Assembly (NCBI RefSeq): GCF_000153205.1
Contig: NZ_CH672427.1
Location: forward strand, 1,272,667-1,336,666
Length of the DNA: 64,000 nucleotides
Source: Nitrococcus mobilis Nb-231
GTDB taxonomy: Bacteria; Pseudomonadota; Gammaproteobacteria; Nitrococcales; Nitrococcaceae
Reading direction: 5' to 3'
Shown: in pieces, positions 19,208-29,469 of the stretch
Layout: each line of letters opens with the position of its first letter
Numbering within the stretch: the first letter of the stretch is position 1
Notes under the pieces: generated by a model
What the model was told of the DNA's origin: nothing
What the model saw: only the letters and a program-made list of their open reading frames with translations
Database searches by the model: none
Position numbers and translations under genes: made by a program

Positions 19208-20509
19208 ATGTCCCAGAAAACCGTCACGATCACCGACAATGCCACAGGCAAGAGCGTGGACTTCCCCATACGCGAGGCAACGCACGGACCGGCTGTAATC
19301 GATATCAAAAACCTCTACAAAGAAATGGGGTACTTCACCTACGATCCTGGATTTACCTCCACAGCCAGCTGTCGCAGCGATATCACATACATCGGCGGTG
19401 ATCAGGGCGAGCTATGGTACCGAGGGTATCCGATCGATCAGTTGGCCGAACAGAGCTCCTTTCTCGAGGTGGCTTATCTGCTGCTGCATGGCGAATTGCC
19501 GAACAAACGTGAGCTGGATACATTCAACCGCGCGATAACTCACCACACAATGGTCAACGAGAGCCTGAAGAACTTCTTCAATGGCTTCCACTACAACGCC
19601 CATCCGATGGCGATGTTAACGGGGGTGGTCGGCTCTCTATCGGCCTTTTACCATGATACCGTCGATGTCAACGACCCACACAACCGGATGCTTTGCGCCT
19701 ATCGAATCTTCGCCAAAATGCCGACCATCTCCGCCGCGGCCTTCAAACACATGCTGGGTGAGCCGTTCGTCTATCCGCAAAACCGTCTGAGCTACTGCGG
19801 CAATCTCCTCAACATGCTCTTCTCCCGACCCTCCGAAGAGTTCGAAATCAACCCGGTGGCAGAACGTGCCCTAGACCAACTGCTGATCCTACACGCCGAC
19901 CACGAGCAAAACGCCAGCACTTCCACCATCCGCCTCACTGGCAGCACGGGAACGAACCCGTTCGCGGCCGTCGCGGCCGGTTGTGCGGCGCTCTGGGGCC
20001 CGGCGCATGGCGGGGCCAACGAGGCCGTTTTGAATATGCTTGAGGAGATCGGCGACGTAAAACAAGTGCCCCGTTATATCGACAAGGCCAAGGACAAGGA
20101 TGATCCATTTCGGTTGATGGGGTTTGGACATCGCGTCTACAAGCACTACGACCCCCGCGCCAGCATCATCCGCAAAACCTGCCACGAGGTGCTCGACGAG
20201 CTGGGCATCTACAATGATCCACAACTCGAGTTGGCAATGAGGCTCGAGGAGATCGCCCTGGCGGATGATTATTTCGTCGAACGCAAGCTCTATCCCAATG
20301 TCGATTTCTATTCGGGCATCATCTACCGTGCACTGGGTATCCCGACCGAGTTTTTCACCGTGATGTTCGCAATCGGCCGAGCCCCAGGGTGGCTCGCGCA
20401 GTGGATGGAACTGGTTACCGACCCCGAGCAGCGCATCGGTCGTCCGCGCCAGCTCTATGCTGGGCCGAGCAAGCGCGACTATGTGCCACTGCACCGGCGC
20501 TCAGGCTGA
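19208..20509 (+). CDS. gltA: Citrate synthase (type II)
   Basis: Condenses oxaloacetate and acetyl-CoA at the entry of the TCA cycle. 433 residues, the length of hexameric, NADH-sensitive Gram-negative enzymes. Catalytic motifs: [38 protein letters not shown] and [13 protein letters not shown] (catalytic Asp). The ATG at 19208 is preceded by AGGAGAG; the 38 open codons upstream are not family-like. Confidence 0.96.
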   Translation: MSQKTVTITDNATGKSVDFPIREATHGPAVIDIKNLYKEMGYFTYDPGFTSTASCRSDITYIGGDQGELWYRGYPIDQLAEQSSFLEVAYLLLHGELPNKRELDTFNRAITHHTMVNESLKNFFNGFHYNAHPMAMLTGVVGSLSAFYHDTVDVNDPHNRMLCAYRIFAKMPTISAAAFKHMLGEPFVYPQNRLSYCGNLLNMLFSRPSEEFEINPVAERALDQLLILHADHEQNASTSTIRLTGSTGTNPFAAVAAGCAALWGPAHGGANEAVLNMLEEIGDVKQVPRYIDKAKDKDDPFRLMGFGHRVYKHYDPRASIIRKTCHEVLDELGIYNDPQLELAMRLEEIALADDYFVERKLYPNVDFYSGIIYRALGIPTEFFTVMFAIGRAPGWLAQWMELVTDPEQRIGRPRQLYAGPSKRDYVPLHRRSG

Positions 20510-20597
20510 TCATCCAGGAATAGTTCGGCCACCATACGTTGCAGCAAACCTGGCGAAACAAGATATTATGCCTCGGCATGGTGCCAGAGCGCATAGC

Positions 20598-21215
20598 TTA
20601 GCGCGCCTGTTGCAATAGCTGGCGTACGGCGGCTCGATTCGCCCGCCGCATGGGTTGGCCGTCCGTATAGCTACGCGGGGGCTGCCGCAATCCCAGGCGA
20701 TCGAACACGGTGAGATCGATGCGCGTGTCGTCGGCTACGAAACGGTAGACCGGCAGAAACACATAATCGTCCGAGCCGCTGAAGCGAAGGCGGCGCCAAT
20801 CTTCCTCAAAAGGAACATGCTGCTCCATGAGAAACAAGGCGATCTCCTCCGGCGTGTCGGCAAAGACATGGAGATTAATATCGGAATAGGCATCCGCCGT
20901 GCCCTCCAACACCGAGCCGACTAAGCGGGGCCGGAAACGCGCGAAAAACTCCATGGCTTCCAGCGCTACGCCCCTCAGGCGGTGCAACTGCCGGGCCTGG
21001 GCCGCACCGCCAAAAAGGCGCTGGTAGTCGGTCAACGCCGCCTGGATTTCGCGATTCTGCGGCAAATTGCGGGTATCCGGGGCACCTACTCGGTCTGCTG
21101 CTTTGCGCTTGGCGAGATGAAAATCACGGATCCCTTCTTCCGCCATCAGGCGAGCCGCGACCTGTATCAAGCGCTCGCGCATGCGGTTGTCGCGTGCGTT
21201 GCCGCGGTGTGGCAT
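20598..21215 (-). CDS. Nucleotidyltransferase-like protein
   Basis: 205 residues. A nucleotidyltransferase-fold signature is visible: GSVLEGTADAYSDINLHVF near residue 100, with the GS motif and acidic residues two apart, then YRFVADDTRIDLTVFD, which could provide the third carboxylate. The first Asp of the classical GSxxxGxxDxxSDxD pattern is replaced here, so activity is uncertain. Related proteins are uncharacterised. It is directly upstream of ponA/mrcA on the same strand (17 bp gap reading from the ponA side). Confidence 0.6.
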   Translation of the reverse strand: MPHRGNARDNRMRERLIQVAARLMAEEGIRDFHLAKRKAADRVGAPDTRNLPQNREIQAALTDYQRLFGGAAQARQLHRLRGVALEAMEFFARFRPRLVGSVLEGTADAYSDINLHVFADTPEEIALFLMEQHVPFEEDWRRLRFSGSDDYVFLPVYRFVADDTRIDLTVFDRLGLRQPPRSYTDGQPMRRANRAAVRQLLQQAR

Positions 21216-21232
21216 GATTCAGACCTCGTCGA

Positions 21233-23692
21233 CTAAAATAGCGATTGCGTAGACGGTGGAGTTCGATCCCCACCGGTCGCGCCGCCGATTGTTTGAGATT
21301 CCCGCGCGGGTATTCTGCCGGCCCGGAAGGTCTCGAACATAGCGTCGGGGTTACCGGATGTCGTCACCAACCCCGTCCTCGAATCGATGCGCACCGTTAC
21401 CAGACCCGACGGTTGCACCAGCGGCTGTTCTGGAACCCCTTGCAAGGCACCTTCCATATAAGCCATCCACATAGGAAGCGCTGCCTTGGCACCCGTCTCA
21501 TTGTACCCAAGCGGTCGCAGACGATCGAAACCGATCCATGCGGTGGTCACCAGAGTCGGATTGAAACCCGAAAACCAAGCATCGCGCTGATCGTTGGTGG
21601 TCCCCGTCTTGCCCGCGAGGTCGGAGCGATCCAATGCCAAAGCCTTGCGACCCGTCCCTCGGCGTATTACATCCTGCAACATCGTGGTCAACAAATAAGC
21701 GTTTTCCGCCGATATCACCCGGGGCGCCGAGTGTTTCCGCGCGCCGTGTGCCGCAGCCGCCGCGATCGGCAACGCCACACCCGGTGCCGCGTTGGCGGTC
21801 GGGCGGCTTTGCGGCTCAATGCAGTCCGAACAAGCCACGGCCGGATGGGCTTCGAAAAGAACCTGCCCGTTGTCGTCGACGATCCGTTGGATGAAATAAG
21901 GTTGGATTCGAAAGCCGCCGTTGGCGAAAACGGCATAGCCTCGAGCGAGCTCCAATGCAGTCACATTGGCACTGCCAAGCGCCAGTGACAGATTGCGCGG
22001 CAGCTCCTCGGGCGTGAAACCGAAGCGTTGCAGGTATTTAATTGTTGGTGCGATACCGACCTGCTGCAGAATCCGGATCGAGACCAGATTGCGCGAATGA
22101 ACCAGCGCCTCGCGCAGACGCGTCGGACCGAAGAAGCGGCCGCTATAATTCTGCGGGCGCCAGGTATCCTCCAGCGTCGAGTCCTTGAACACAACCGGCG
22201 CATCATTGATCAACGTGGCCGGCGTGAAACCGGCGTGCAAAGCCGCCGAATAAATGAAAGGCTTGAAGCTCGACCCCGGCTGGCGTTGCGCTTGAGTCAC
22301 GCGGTTGAATTTACTGAGCCCGAAATCATAACCACCCACGAGCGCGATAATACGCCCGTCAGAGGGTGCGATGGAAAGCAGCGCGCCCTGTACCTCAGGC
22401 ACTTCGGCCAACCTCGGGCCCGCGTCAGTGACCCGGACGCGGATAATATCACCGCGCTCGAGCACCTCGGTAGTCACAGCCAGGTGCCCATTTTGGTTGG
22501 CGCCGCGGTCGCGGGCCGCCCAACGAATTCCGTCCCAAGATAGCCGCCACGGCTCCGCCCGGTCTTCGCTGACGAGTTTCACGCCACTCTTGTCAACCCC
22601 GAGCACCAGGGCATTGTGGAGATCGGCAACCTCAGGATAGCCAGCAAGCAGCTCCCGCCAATTGGGCGGCACCCAGGCTTTTCCAAGCGCGATGCGGTCC
22701 ACCGGCCCTCGATAACCATGCCGTTCGTTATATTGATAAAGTGCTTTGCGCAGTGCCCGCAACGCTATTTGCTGGGGCTTACTCTGCACGGTGGTATACA
22801 CGCGGTAACCCTTGGAATAAGCTGCCTCCTCCCCAAACCGCTCGGTTACGACCGCCCGCACCATCTCCGCCAGATAGTGGGCCTCCACCTCATAATCGGC
22901 GCCGTGCAACTTGGCCGTAATGGGAGCTGCCATGGCCTGCCGATAGCGGGCCGCGTCGATGAAACCCATAGCGCGCATCCGACCGAGCACATAACTGCGC
23001 CGGATCAAGGCACGATTCTCATCGGTGATGGGATTGAAGGCCGAAGGCGCTTTGGGCAGACCCGCGATCATCGCTAGCTGCGCCAGAGTCAAGTCCGACG
23101 GCGATTTGCCGTAATAAATCTCGGCGGCAGCACCTACGCCATAAGCGTGGTGTCCCAGATAGATCTTATTCAGGTAGAGCTCGAGGATTTCCTGTTTGCT
23201 CAGATCGCGATCGATTCTCAGCGCCAGGAGGATCTCTTTGGCTTTCCGAATAAAGGAGCGCTCTCGGGTGAGGAAAAAATTCCGGGCGACTTGCATGGTA
23301 ATGGTACTGCCACCCGGGCCTTTTTCACCAGTGCGAACTAGGTACCAGACCGCCCGGAGAATGCCTTGGTAGTCTACTCCCGGGTGTTCGAAAAAACGCT
23401 GGTCCTCGGCGGCAATAACGGCATTGATCAGGTCTTCAGGCAGATCGTCGTAATGTAGCGGGAGACGTTTTTTCGCACCATAGGCGGCGATCAGCGTGCC
23501 ATCGGCGGTGAATATCCGCAATGGCACCTGGAAGTCCACGTCCTTGAGCGTTTTCACCGAAGGCAAACTCGGCGCGAGCGCGAGATAACCGACTCCGGCT
23601 GCGAAGCAGCCTAGCAGCAGGATCAATAACGACAGGCTGACAAGGAGGTAGGCCGAGATGCGCAACAGGCGTTTCATTGTTAGCGGCAGCAT
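21233..23692 (-). CDS. mrcA: Penicillin-binding protein 1A
   Basis: Bifunctional peptidoglycan glycosyltransferase/transpeptidase anchored in the inner membrane. 819 residues: one N-terminal helix (about 10-35), GT51 domain with EDQRFFEHPGVD, GGSTITMQVARN and RKAKEILLALRI, an inserted OB-like domain, and the transpeptidase domain with SSFK (Ser-x-x-Lys), SRN and KTGTT motifs. GGAG lies 5 nt before the ATG at 23692. It is divergent from pilM, the classical ponA-pilMNOPQ arrangement. Confidence 0.95.
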   Translation of the reverse strand: MLPLTMKRLLRISAYLLVSLSLLILLLGCFAAGVGYLALAPSLPSVKTLKDVDFQVPLRIFTADGTLIAAYGAKKRLPLHYDDLPEDLINAVIAAEDQRFFEHPGVDYQGILRAVWYLVRTGEKGPGGSTITMQVARNFFLTRERSFIRKAKEILLALRIDRDLSKQEILELYLNKIYLGHHAYGVGAAAEIYYGKSPSDLTLAQLAMIAGLPKAPSAFNPITDENRALIRRSYVLGRMRAMGFIDAARYRQAMAAPITAKLHGADYEVEAHYLAEMVRAVVTERFGEEAAYSKGYRVYTTVQSKPQQIALRALRKALYQYNERHGYRGPVDRIALGKAWVPPNWRELLAGYPEVADLHNALVLGVDKSGVKLVSEDRAEPWRLSWDGIRWAARDRGANQNGHLAVTTEVLERGDIIRVRVTDAGPRLAEVPEVQGALLSIAPSDGRIIALVGGYDFGLSKFNRVTQAQRQPGSSFKPFIYSAALHAGFTPATLINDAPVVFKDSTLEDTWRPQNYSGRFFGPTRLREALVHSRNLVSIRILQQVGIAPTIKYLQRFGFTPEELPRNLSLALGSANVTALELARGYAVFANGGFRIQPYFIQRIVDDNGQVLFEAHPAVACSDCIEPQSRPTANAAPGVALPIAAAAAHGARKHSAPRVISAENAYLLTTMLQDVIRRGTGRKALALDRSDLAGKTGTTNDQRDAWFSGFNPTLVTTAWIGFDRLRPLGYNETGAKAALPMWMAYMEGALQGVPEQPLVQPSGLVTVRIDSRTGLVTTSGNPDAMFETFRAGRIPARESQTIGGATGGDRTPPSTQSLF

Positions 23693-23817
23693 ATCAACTC
23701 CAACGACCGCCAGTATAACACCTGCAACATCCCATCGATTTCACCCAGAAACATCGCGAATTCGCCATGCAACCGCGATCGGCTTAGAGCGCATTGCGTG
23801 CAATGGATAGGTACGGG

Positions 23818-24927
23818 ATGAGACTCAATACGCAACAGCTGACCACATTCTTTCGCAAGCAAGGCTCACCTTTCTTTCGCAGGCAAAGCTCACCTTTGCT
23901 CGGCATCGATATCAGCTCCACGGCAGTCAAACTCATCGAGTTGCGCCGGCTGAATACGGAGCGCTTACGAGTAGAAAGCTATGCGATCGAGCCATTGCCG
24001 AAAAATGCCGTAGTGGAAAAGAACATCGCCAACTTGGAGGCCGTATCGGAGAGCGTGCGCACCGCACTCAAACGCGCTCAGACGAAAGTCAAGGAGGGCG
24101 CCGTTGCCGTTTCCAGCTCCTCGGCTATCAGCAAGACACTGACCCTACCCGCCCATCTCAGCAACGAAGACATGGAGGCTCAGGTCAACCTGCAAGCCGA
24201 TCAGAACATCCCTTATCCGCTGGAAGAGGTCAACCTCGATTTCCAAGTGCTCGGGACATCGGCACACAACCCGGAAGAGGTGGACGTGCTGCTAGTGGCC
24301 TCGCGCAGCGAAAACGTCGACATTCGCGTCGACGCGCTCGAAGCGGCAGGTCTGAAGACGAAAATCGTCGACGTCGAAAGCTACGCCCTGGAAAAGGCGT
24401 TCCGGCTCATCGCCCCTGATCTACCCGGCGACGAACCTAAGACGGTAGCCGTAGTGGATATCGGCGCTACCATGACCTCGCTGACCGTGTTCGAAGGCGA
24501 GCGTATCGTCTACACCCGCGACCAAGTCTTCGGGGGACGCCAGCTCACAGAAGAGATCATGCGCTGCTACGGCCTATCCTACGAACAAGCCGACACCAAA
24601 AAATGCCGGGGCGGGCTACCCGATAGTTACGAGACCGAAGTCCTAGAGCCGTTCAAAGAAGCCATGGCTCAGCAGGCGGCCCGATCACTGCAGTTCTTCT
24701 TTGGCGCCAGTCAACATAACAATATAGACCACATCCTGCTCGCCGGTGGTTGCGCCGCCATCGCCGGCGCCGCCGAGGTGATCGAAGAGCACACCGCAGC
24801 CCCCACCACCGTGGCAAATCCGTTCGGCCGGATGGCCGTCTCCTCCAGGGTGCAGCCGCAGAGCCTTGCCGAAGACGCGCCATCACTGATGATCGCGTGC
24901 GGGCTGGCCTTGAGGAGTTACGGCTGA
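23818..24927 (+). CDS. pilM: Type IV pilus inner-membrane platform protein PilM
   Basis: Cytoplasmic actin-like ATPase that binds the PilN N terminus and links the pilus motor to the alignment complex. About 369 residues. Motifs: LLGIDISSTAVKLIELRR (phosphate 1), VAVVDIGATMTSLTVFEG (phosphate 2) and ILLAGGCAAIAG. The N terminus carries a duplicated 8-residue block (FFRKQGSP/FFRRQSSP) encoded by a 24-bp tandem repeat at 23848-23895. The start could be 23803 or 23818; the latter follows AGG. First gene of pilMNOPQ. Confidence 0.94.
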   Translation: MRLNTQQLTTFFRKQGSPFFRRQSSPLLGIDISSTAVKLIELRRLNTERLRVESYAIEPLPKNAVVEKNIANLEAVSESVRTALKRAQTKVKEGAVAVSSSSAISKTLTLPAHLSNEDMEAQVNLQADQNIPYPLEEVNLDFQVLGTSAHNPEEVDVLLVASRSENVDIRVDALEAAGLKTKIVDVESYALEKAFRLIAPDLPGDEPKTVAVVDIGATMTSLTVFEGERIVYTRDQVFGGRQLTEEIMRCYGLSYEQADTKKCRGGLPDSYETEVLEPFKEAMAQQAARSLQFFFGASQHNNIDHILLAGGCAAIAGAAEVIEEHTAAPTTVANPFGRMAVSSRVQPQSLAEDAPSLMIACGLALRSYG

Positions 24928-24928
24928 G

Positions 24929-25504
24929 ATGGCGATACACATCAACCTATTGCCCTGGCGCGAAGAGCTGCGCAAGCAGCGCGAGCGCATCTTCTACGGC
25001 ATGCTAGCGGCATCGGTGCTACTCGGCGCCGTCGTATGGCTGCTTACCCATACCGAGCTCAACGGCCGTATCGACTACCAGCACGACCGCAACCAATTCT
25101 TAAAAACAGAGATCGCCCAGCTAGACAAAAAAATCGTCAAAATTCGTAAGCTCGAAGCAACCAAGAAGCGGTTGATTGCCCGGATGGAGGTGATTCAGAA
25201 GCTCCAGCAGGGGCGCCCCCAGATCGTGCACCTATTCCATCAGTTCGTAACGACCCTCCCCGACGGCCTCTACCTGACCAGCATCAAAGAACAAGGCAGC
25301 CACGTCACCGTAACCGGGGTGGCCGAATCCAACGCCCGGGTCTCCAACTACATGGAAAACCTGGACGGTTCGCATTGGTTGACCGATCCCGACTTGAACG
25401 TCATCGAAGTAAAAGACCGCAGTGGGTTTCGGACCAGCAACTTCACATTAGCTGTGCAGCAAACCAGCCCAGCGGCGAGCAAAACCGCAAAGGAGGGAAG
25501 TTGA
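24929..25504 (+). CDS. pilN: Type IV pilus assembly protein PilN
   Basis: Bitopic inner-membrane protein; the cytoplasmic INLLPWREELRKQR segment is the PilM-binding motif, followed by one transmembrane helix (about 23-42), a coiled coil and a periplasmic ferredoxin-like domain that pairs with PilO. 191 residues. It begins 1 bp after the pilM stop and ends overlapping pilO as TGATG. Confidence 0.94.
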   Translation: MAIHINLLPWREELRKQRERIFYGMLAASVLLGAVVWLLTHTELNGRIDYQHDRNQFLKTEIAQLDKKIVKIRKLEATKKRLIARMEVIQKLQQGRPQIVHLFHQFVTTLPDGLYLTSIKEQGSHVTVTGVAESNARVSNYMENLDGSHWLTDPDLNVIEVKDRSGFRTSNFTLAVQQTSPAASKTAKEGS

Positions 25505-26121
25505 TGGACCTGGCTGAGTTGCGTGAGATCGATCTCAATCAACCGGGGCGCTGGCCGCTGCCCGTCAAGCTCGCGGCGTTGGTCATCGTATTTTCACTGG
25601 TGCTCGCGGTAGGGTGGTACTTCGACTGGCAACATCAATGGGAACAACTCGAACAGGCCCGCGCGCGCGAGACCGAGCTGAAAAAGCAATTCGAGCGCAA
25701 ACAACGCATCGCCGCCAACCTGGAAAAATACCAGAAGCAACTCACGGATATGGAGGCCTCTTTTGGGGCCATGCTGCGGCAACTGCCCAGCCAAGCCGAG
25801 GTGGCGAAGTTGCTGGTGGACATTTCCCAAACCGGCTTGGCAAGCGGCCTGGAGTTCGAACTTTTCAAACCACGCGAGTCCATTCGCAAGGAATTCTACG
25901 CCGAGCTCCCAGTGTCGATCCGAGTTCGTGGCACCTATCAAGAATTCGCCCATTTCGTCAGCGCTGTAGCAAATCTGCCGCGGATCGTCACCCTGCACAA
26001 CATCAGCATCAATCAAAACGGCCCTGCCCGCACCGGGCCGAATAAGAACCAAGGCACACCGCTGCGTATGGCGCTGAGCGCAAAAACCTACTGGTACCTG
26101 GCAGAGGGCGCTAACCGATGA
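25504..26121 (+). CDS. pilO: Type IV pilus assembly protein PilO
   Basis: 205-residue bitopic protein of the PilNOP alignment subcomplex: short cytoplasmic N terminus, transmembrane helix (about 24-43), coiled coil (about 48-90) and a periplasmic domain ending in LRMALSAKTYWYL. The start is fixed by TGATG coupling with pilN; the end overlaps pilP by 4 bp (ATGA). Confidence 0.93.
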   Translation: MDLAELREIDLNQPGRWPLPVKLAALVIVFSLVLAVGWYFDWQHQWEQLEQARARETELKKQFERKQRIAANLEKYQKQLTDMEASFGAMLRQLPSQAEVAKLLVDISQTGLASGLEFELFKPRESIRKEFYAELPVSIRVRGTYQEFAHFVSAVANLPRIVTLHNISINQNGPARTGPNKNQGTPLRMALSAKTYWYLAEGANR

Positions 26122-26669
26122 GCTCATTGCTAGACCGCCGCAACCGGCTCGCCGCCATACGCGCAGTCCTCTTGTTACCGATCATTGCCTTATTGGCGGG
26201 CTGCTCTCAAGACATGCATGATCTGCGCAGCTACCTCCAAGAGGTAAAGCAACGACCTGGGAGGCCAATCGCCGCGCTGCCCGAAATGAAACCGCTTGCC
26301 ACCTTCAACTATCCGGATACGGCAACGCGCGACCCATTTGCTCCACTGGCTTTCGGCAAGCCGGAACAAACTGCGAGCCGCGCACAATCCGGCCCAAGAC
26401 CGGATCCCACGCGGCCTAGAGAGGCGCTGGAGGAGTACCCGCTGGACTCACTGGCATTCGTAGGCACCTTGCGGCGCGGCAATCAGCTCTGGGCGCTCAT
26501 CCGCGATCCCGGCGGAACGGTTCATCGCGTACAAAACGGCAATTACATGGGTCAGCGCTACGGGCGTGTGGTCGCCATCTCGCCTCGATCGATCGAGCTC
26601 ACCGAGCTTATCCCCGATCAACAAGGGGGTTGGTTGCGGCACGAGGGATCGTTGGCAATGAACGATTGA
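26118..26669 (+). CDS. pilP: Type IV pilus lipoprotein PilP
   Basis: 183-residue lipoprotein connecting PilNO to the PilQ secretin. The lipobox LLAGC places the acylated Cys near residue 29. A proline-rich linker (about 70-105) leads to the C-terminal beta domain LAFVGTLRRGNQLWALIRDPGGTVHRVQNGNYMG. ATGA overlap with pilO. Confidence 0.93.
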   Translation: MSSLLDRRNRLAAIRAVLLLPIIALLAGCSQDMHDLRSYLQEVKQRPGRPIAALPEMKPLATFNYPDTATRDPFAPLAFGKPEQTASRAQSGPRPDPTRPREALEEYPLDSLAFVGTLRRGNQLWALIRDPGGTVHRVQNGNYMGQRYGRVVAISPRSIELTELIPDQQGGWLRHEGSLAMND

Positions 26670-26718
26670 CAGTTCGGGATCGTACAAAATGAACAAGCAC
26701 CAAGGATTGGGGGGCACC

Positions 26719-28836
26719 ATGAGGATGATATCGATAAGAACGCTCGCTTCGCCTGCCGCCTGGCCACTGCTGCCCATGCTGCTGTTGCTCATCGGCGCGT
26801 CCCAAGCCGCACAAGGGGCGGAAAATGTTCTGCGTCAGCTCGATTATTCGGCCTTACCGGGTAATCGAGTCGAACTCACTCTGACGCTCGACCAGCCGGT
26901 AGCGCAGCCACAAAGCTTCAAAACCAGCAACCCGGCCCGTATCGCTCTCGATTTCATGGGTACCCGCAGCGCCCTCGCGCAACGCAGCGTGGACATCGGC
27001 ATCGGCGCAATCAACTCGGTCACCACCGCCGAGGCCGGCAACCGCACGCGTGTAGTCATCGCGCTCTCGCAGATGGTCCCCTACATGACCCAGGTGGATG
27101 GCAACAAATTTCATATTCTGCTGCAGCAGCCCACGGCCATGGTGGGCGCGGCGCCCTCCCCCACTTCCTCGCGTGCGGCGAGCACAAGCGAAAATCGGAT
27201 CACCAAGATCGGCTTTCAGCGCGGCGCCGGTGGCGCGGGCAAAATCGTGGTTAACTTCTCCGATCCCTCCACCGCCGTGGATGTACGCCAGGAAGGCGGG
27301 AAGGTGGTGGCCAGTTTCATGCGTACGAAAGTGCCGGAACGGCTACAGCGCCGCCTTGATGTCACCGATTTCGCCACGCCAGTGCAAACCATCGTCACGA
27401 CTCAGCGCGGAGACTCCTCGCGCATCATCATCACGCCGAGCGGCACTTACGATCAGATCGCCTATCAAGCCGACAACACATTCACCATCGAGATCAAACC
27501 GATCTCCACAGCGGAACAAAAGCAGCAACAAAAAAAGGCATTCCAATACACCGGAGACCGCTTGTCACTGAACTTCCAGGACATCGCCGTACGCTCGGTG
27601 CTGCAATTGCTCGCGGATTTCACCGGCACCAACCTAGTGGTTAGCGACAGCGTCACAGGCAGCATTACGCTGCGGTTGCAGAACGTGCCCTGGGACCAGG
27701 CGTTGGATATCATCCTCAAGACCAAGGGGCTCGGCCAACGCCAGACCGGCAACGTCATGCTCGTGGCGCCGGCGGCGGAAATCGCCGCCCGCGAGAAGCT
27801 GGAGCTGCAAGCCAAGCAGCAAATCCAGCAGCTCGCCCCCTTGCATTCGGAATTTATCCAGGTCAATTACGCCAAGGCCCAAGACCTCGCCCAGCTCATC
27901 CTGGGCGGCGGCCAAAAAGGCCGCTCCCTGCTCTCCGATCGTGGCACGGTCAACGTCGATGAGCGCACCAACACGCTTATTACCCGCGACACCGAACAGA
28001 ACCTGGATGACATCCGGCGGCTGGTAAGCAAACTCGATATCCCGGTACGCCAAGTGTTGATCGAATCGCGGGTGGTGATCGCCAACGATGATTTCACCAA
28101 CGAACTCGGTGTGCGCTTCGGCTACAGCCGCAATCAGAGCAACTTCGGCACCAGCAACCACGGCGCGGTCATCGGCGGCACGCAGCCCGGTAATGTCAAT
28201 TTTGGCCAGTCAACAGGCTTCGAGGTGCCAGCCGGCAGCGGCAACGAGGGGCTGTTGGTCGATCTACCGGTGACCGCTGCGGCCGGGTCGGTCGGACTCG
28301 CGGTGGGCAAGATCGGCAGCTATCTGCTCCAACTCGAGCTCTCCGCCATGGAAAATGAGAACCGCGGGAATCTCATCTCCACCCCGCGCGTGATCACGAC
28401 CAATCAAAAAGAGGCCTATATCAAGCAGGGCGTGCAAATCCCCTTCCAACAAGCCACCTCCAGCGGCGCGACCAGTGTCCAGTTCAAGGAAGCGGTACTC
28501 GGGCTCACCGTCACCCCCCAGATCACCCCCGATGATCGAATCCTGCTCGACCTACAGGTCACCAAGGACAGTCGCGGCGAGCAAACCAACGCAGGACCAG
28601 CGATCAATACCCAGTCCCTGGGTACGCAGGTGTTGGTAGACAACGGCGAGACCATCGTGCTGGGCGGCGTATACGAGCGGAACAAAAATCGAACGATAAA
28701 TCGAGTGCCCTTCTTCGGGGAACTGCCGCTGCTGGGCTGGCTGTTCCGCAACACCGTGCGCGTCGACAACAACAAAGAACTGCTGATTTTCGTCACGCCT
28801 AAAATCCTCAAGGCGAACATGGCGCTTTATCAATAG
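26719..28836 (+). CDS. pilQ: Type IV pilus secretin PilQ
   Basis: Outer-membrane channel through which the pilus emerges. Signal peptide ending at QAAQGAE, two AMIN domains (about residues 30-130 and 160-245, cell-wall binding), STN/N0 domain (FQDIAVRSVLQLLADFTG), N1 domain, and the secretin core with GVQIPFQ, VTPQITPDDRILLDLQV and LVDNGETIVLGGV. The frame opens at 26689, but the ATG at 26719 begins the signal peptide and follows a G-run. Last pil gene before aroK. Confidence 0.95.
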   Translation: MRMISIRTLASPAAWPLLPMLLLLIGASQAAQGAENVLRQLDYSALPGNRVELTLTLDQPVAQPQSFKTSNPARIALDFMGTRSALAQRSVDIGIGAINSVTTAEAGNRTRVVIALSQMVPYMTQVDGNKFHILLQQPTAMVGAAPSPTSSRAASTSENRITKIGFQRGAGGAGKIVVNFSDPSTAVDVRQEGGKVVASFMRTKVPERLQRRLDVTDFATPVQTIVTTQRGDSSRIIITPSGTYDQIAYQADNTFTIEIKPISTAEQKQQQKKAFQYTGDRLSLNFQDIAVRSVLQLLADFTGTNLVVSDSVTGSITLRLQNVPWDQALDIILKTKGLGQRQTGNVMLVAPAAEIAAREKLELQAKQQIQQLAPLHSEFIQVNYAKAQDLAQLILGGGQKGRSLLSDRGTVNVDERTNTLITRDTEQNLDDIRRLVSKLDIPVRQVLIESRVVIANDDFTNELGVRFGYSRNQSNFGTSNHGAVIGGTQPGNVNFGQSTGFEVPAGSGNEGLLVDLPVTAAAGSVGLAVGKIGSYLLQLELSAMENENRGNLISTPRVITTNQKEAYIKQGVQIPFQQATSSGATSVQFKEAVLGLTVTPQITPDDRILLDLQVTKDSRGEQTNAGPAINTQSLGTQVLVDNGETIVLGGVYERNKNRTINRVPFFGELPLLGWLFRNTVRVDNNKELLIFVTPKILKANMALYQ

Positions 28837-28944
28837 GGCCGGATCGACCGACATACCCGGCTGCCGCCGGCCCTTGCGCACCCGAGTGGCGCGCAAGCGC
28901 CGCGCCATGGCTATAATAAATCGTTTAGTCGTGGCGGAGGATGG

Positions 28945-29469
28945 ATGTCGAGCGAGGAACGAGTCTTCCTGATCGGCCCCATGGGCGCGGGCAAAAGCGC
29001 AGTGGGCCAGGTCTTGGCCCAGCGGCTGGGACGACGCTTCCTGGACTCCGATCGGGTTCTCGAAGAGCGTACCGGCGTCGATATCGCGCGGATTTTCGAC
29101 GTCGAAGGCGAGGTGGGCTTCCGCGCGCGTGAGGAAATCGTACTGCAAGATCTGACTCGGCACGACGGCGTTGTCTTGGCGACCGGGGGCGGTGCGGTGC
29201 TGCGCGAGCGCAACCGCGTCTACTTGCGTGAGCGGGGCCTTACCGTCTATCTGCGTACCAGCATCGACACCCAACTCATTCGGACCCGACACAGCAACCG
29301 ACCGCTGCTGCAGACCGAAGACCCACGAGCACGCTTGCAGGAGGTGATGCTCGAGCGGGCACCGCTCTACGAAACGCTCGCCGATATCACCGTGGATACG
29401 GATCATGGCACCATTGCAGCAATCGTCGACGAGATCATCCAGCGACTCGGAGAGCGCGTGCGTGCCTAA
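28945..29469 (+). CDS. aroK: Shikimate kinase
   Basis: ATP-dependent phosphorylation of shikimate. 174 residues with Walker A GPMGAGKS, the DSDxxLE motif (DSDRVLEERTG), GEVGFRAREE with the substrate-binding Arg, and ATGGGAVL. GGAGG precedes the ATG. It overlaps the aroB start. Confidence 0.96.
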   Translation: MSSEERVFLIGPMGAGKSAVGQVLAQRLGRRFLDSDRVLEERTGVDIARIFDVEGEVGFRAREEIVLQDLTRHDGVVLATGGGAVLRERNRVYLRERGLTVYLRTSIDTQLIRTRHSNRPLLQTEDPRARLQEVMLERAPLYETLADITVDTDHGTIAAIVDEIIQRLGERVRA

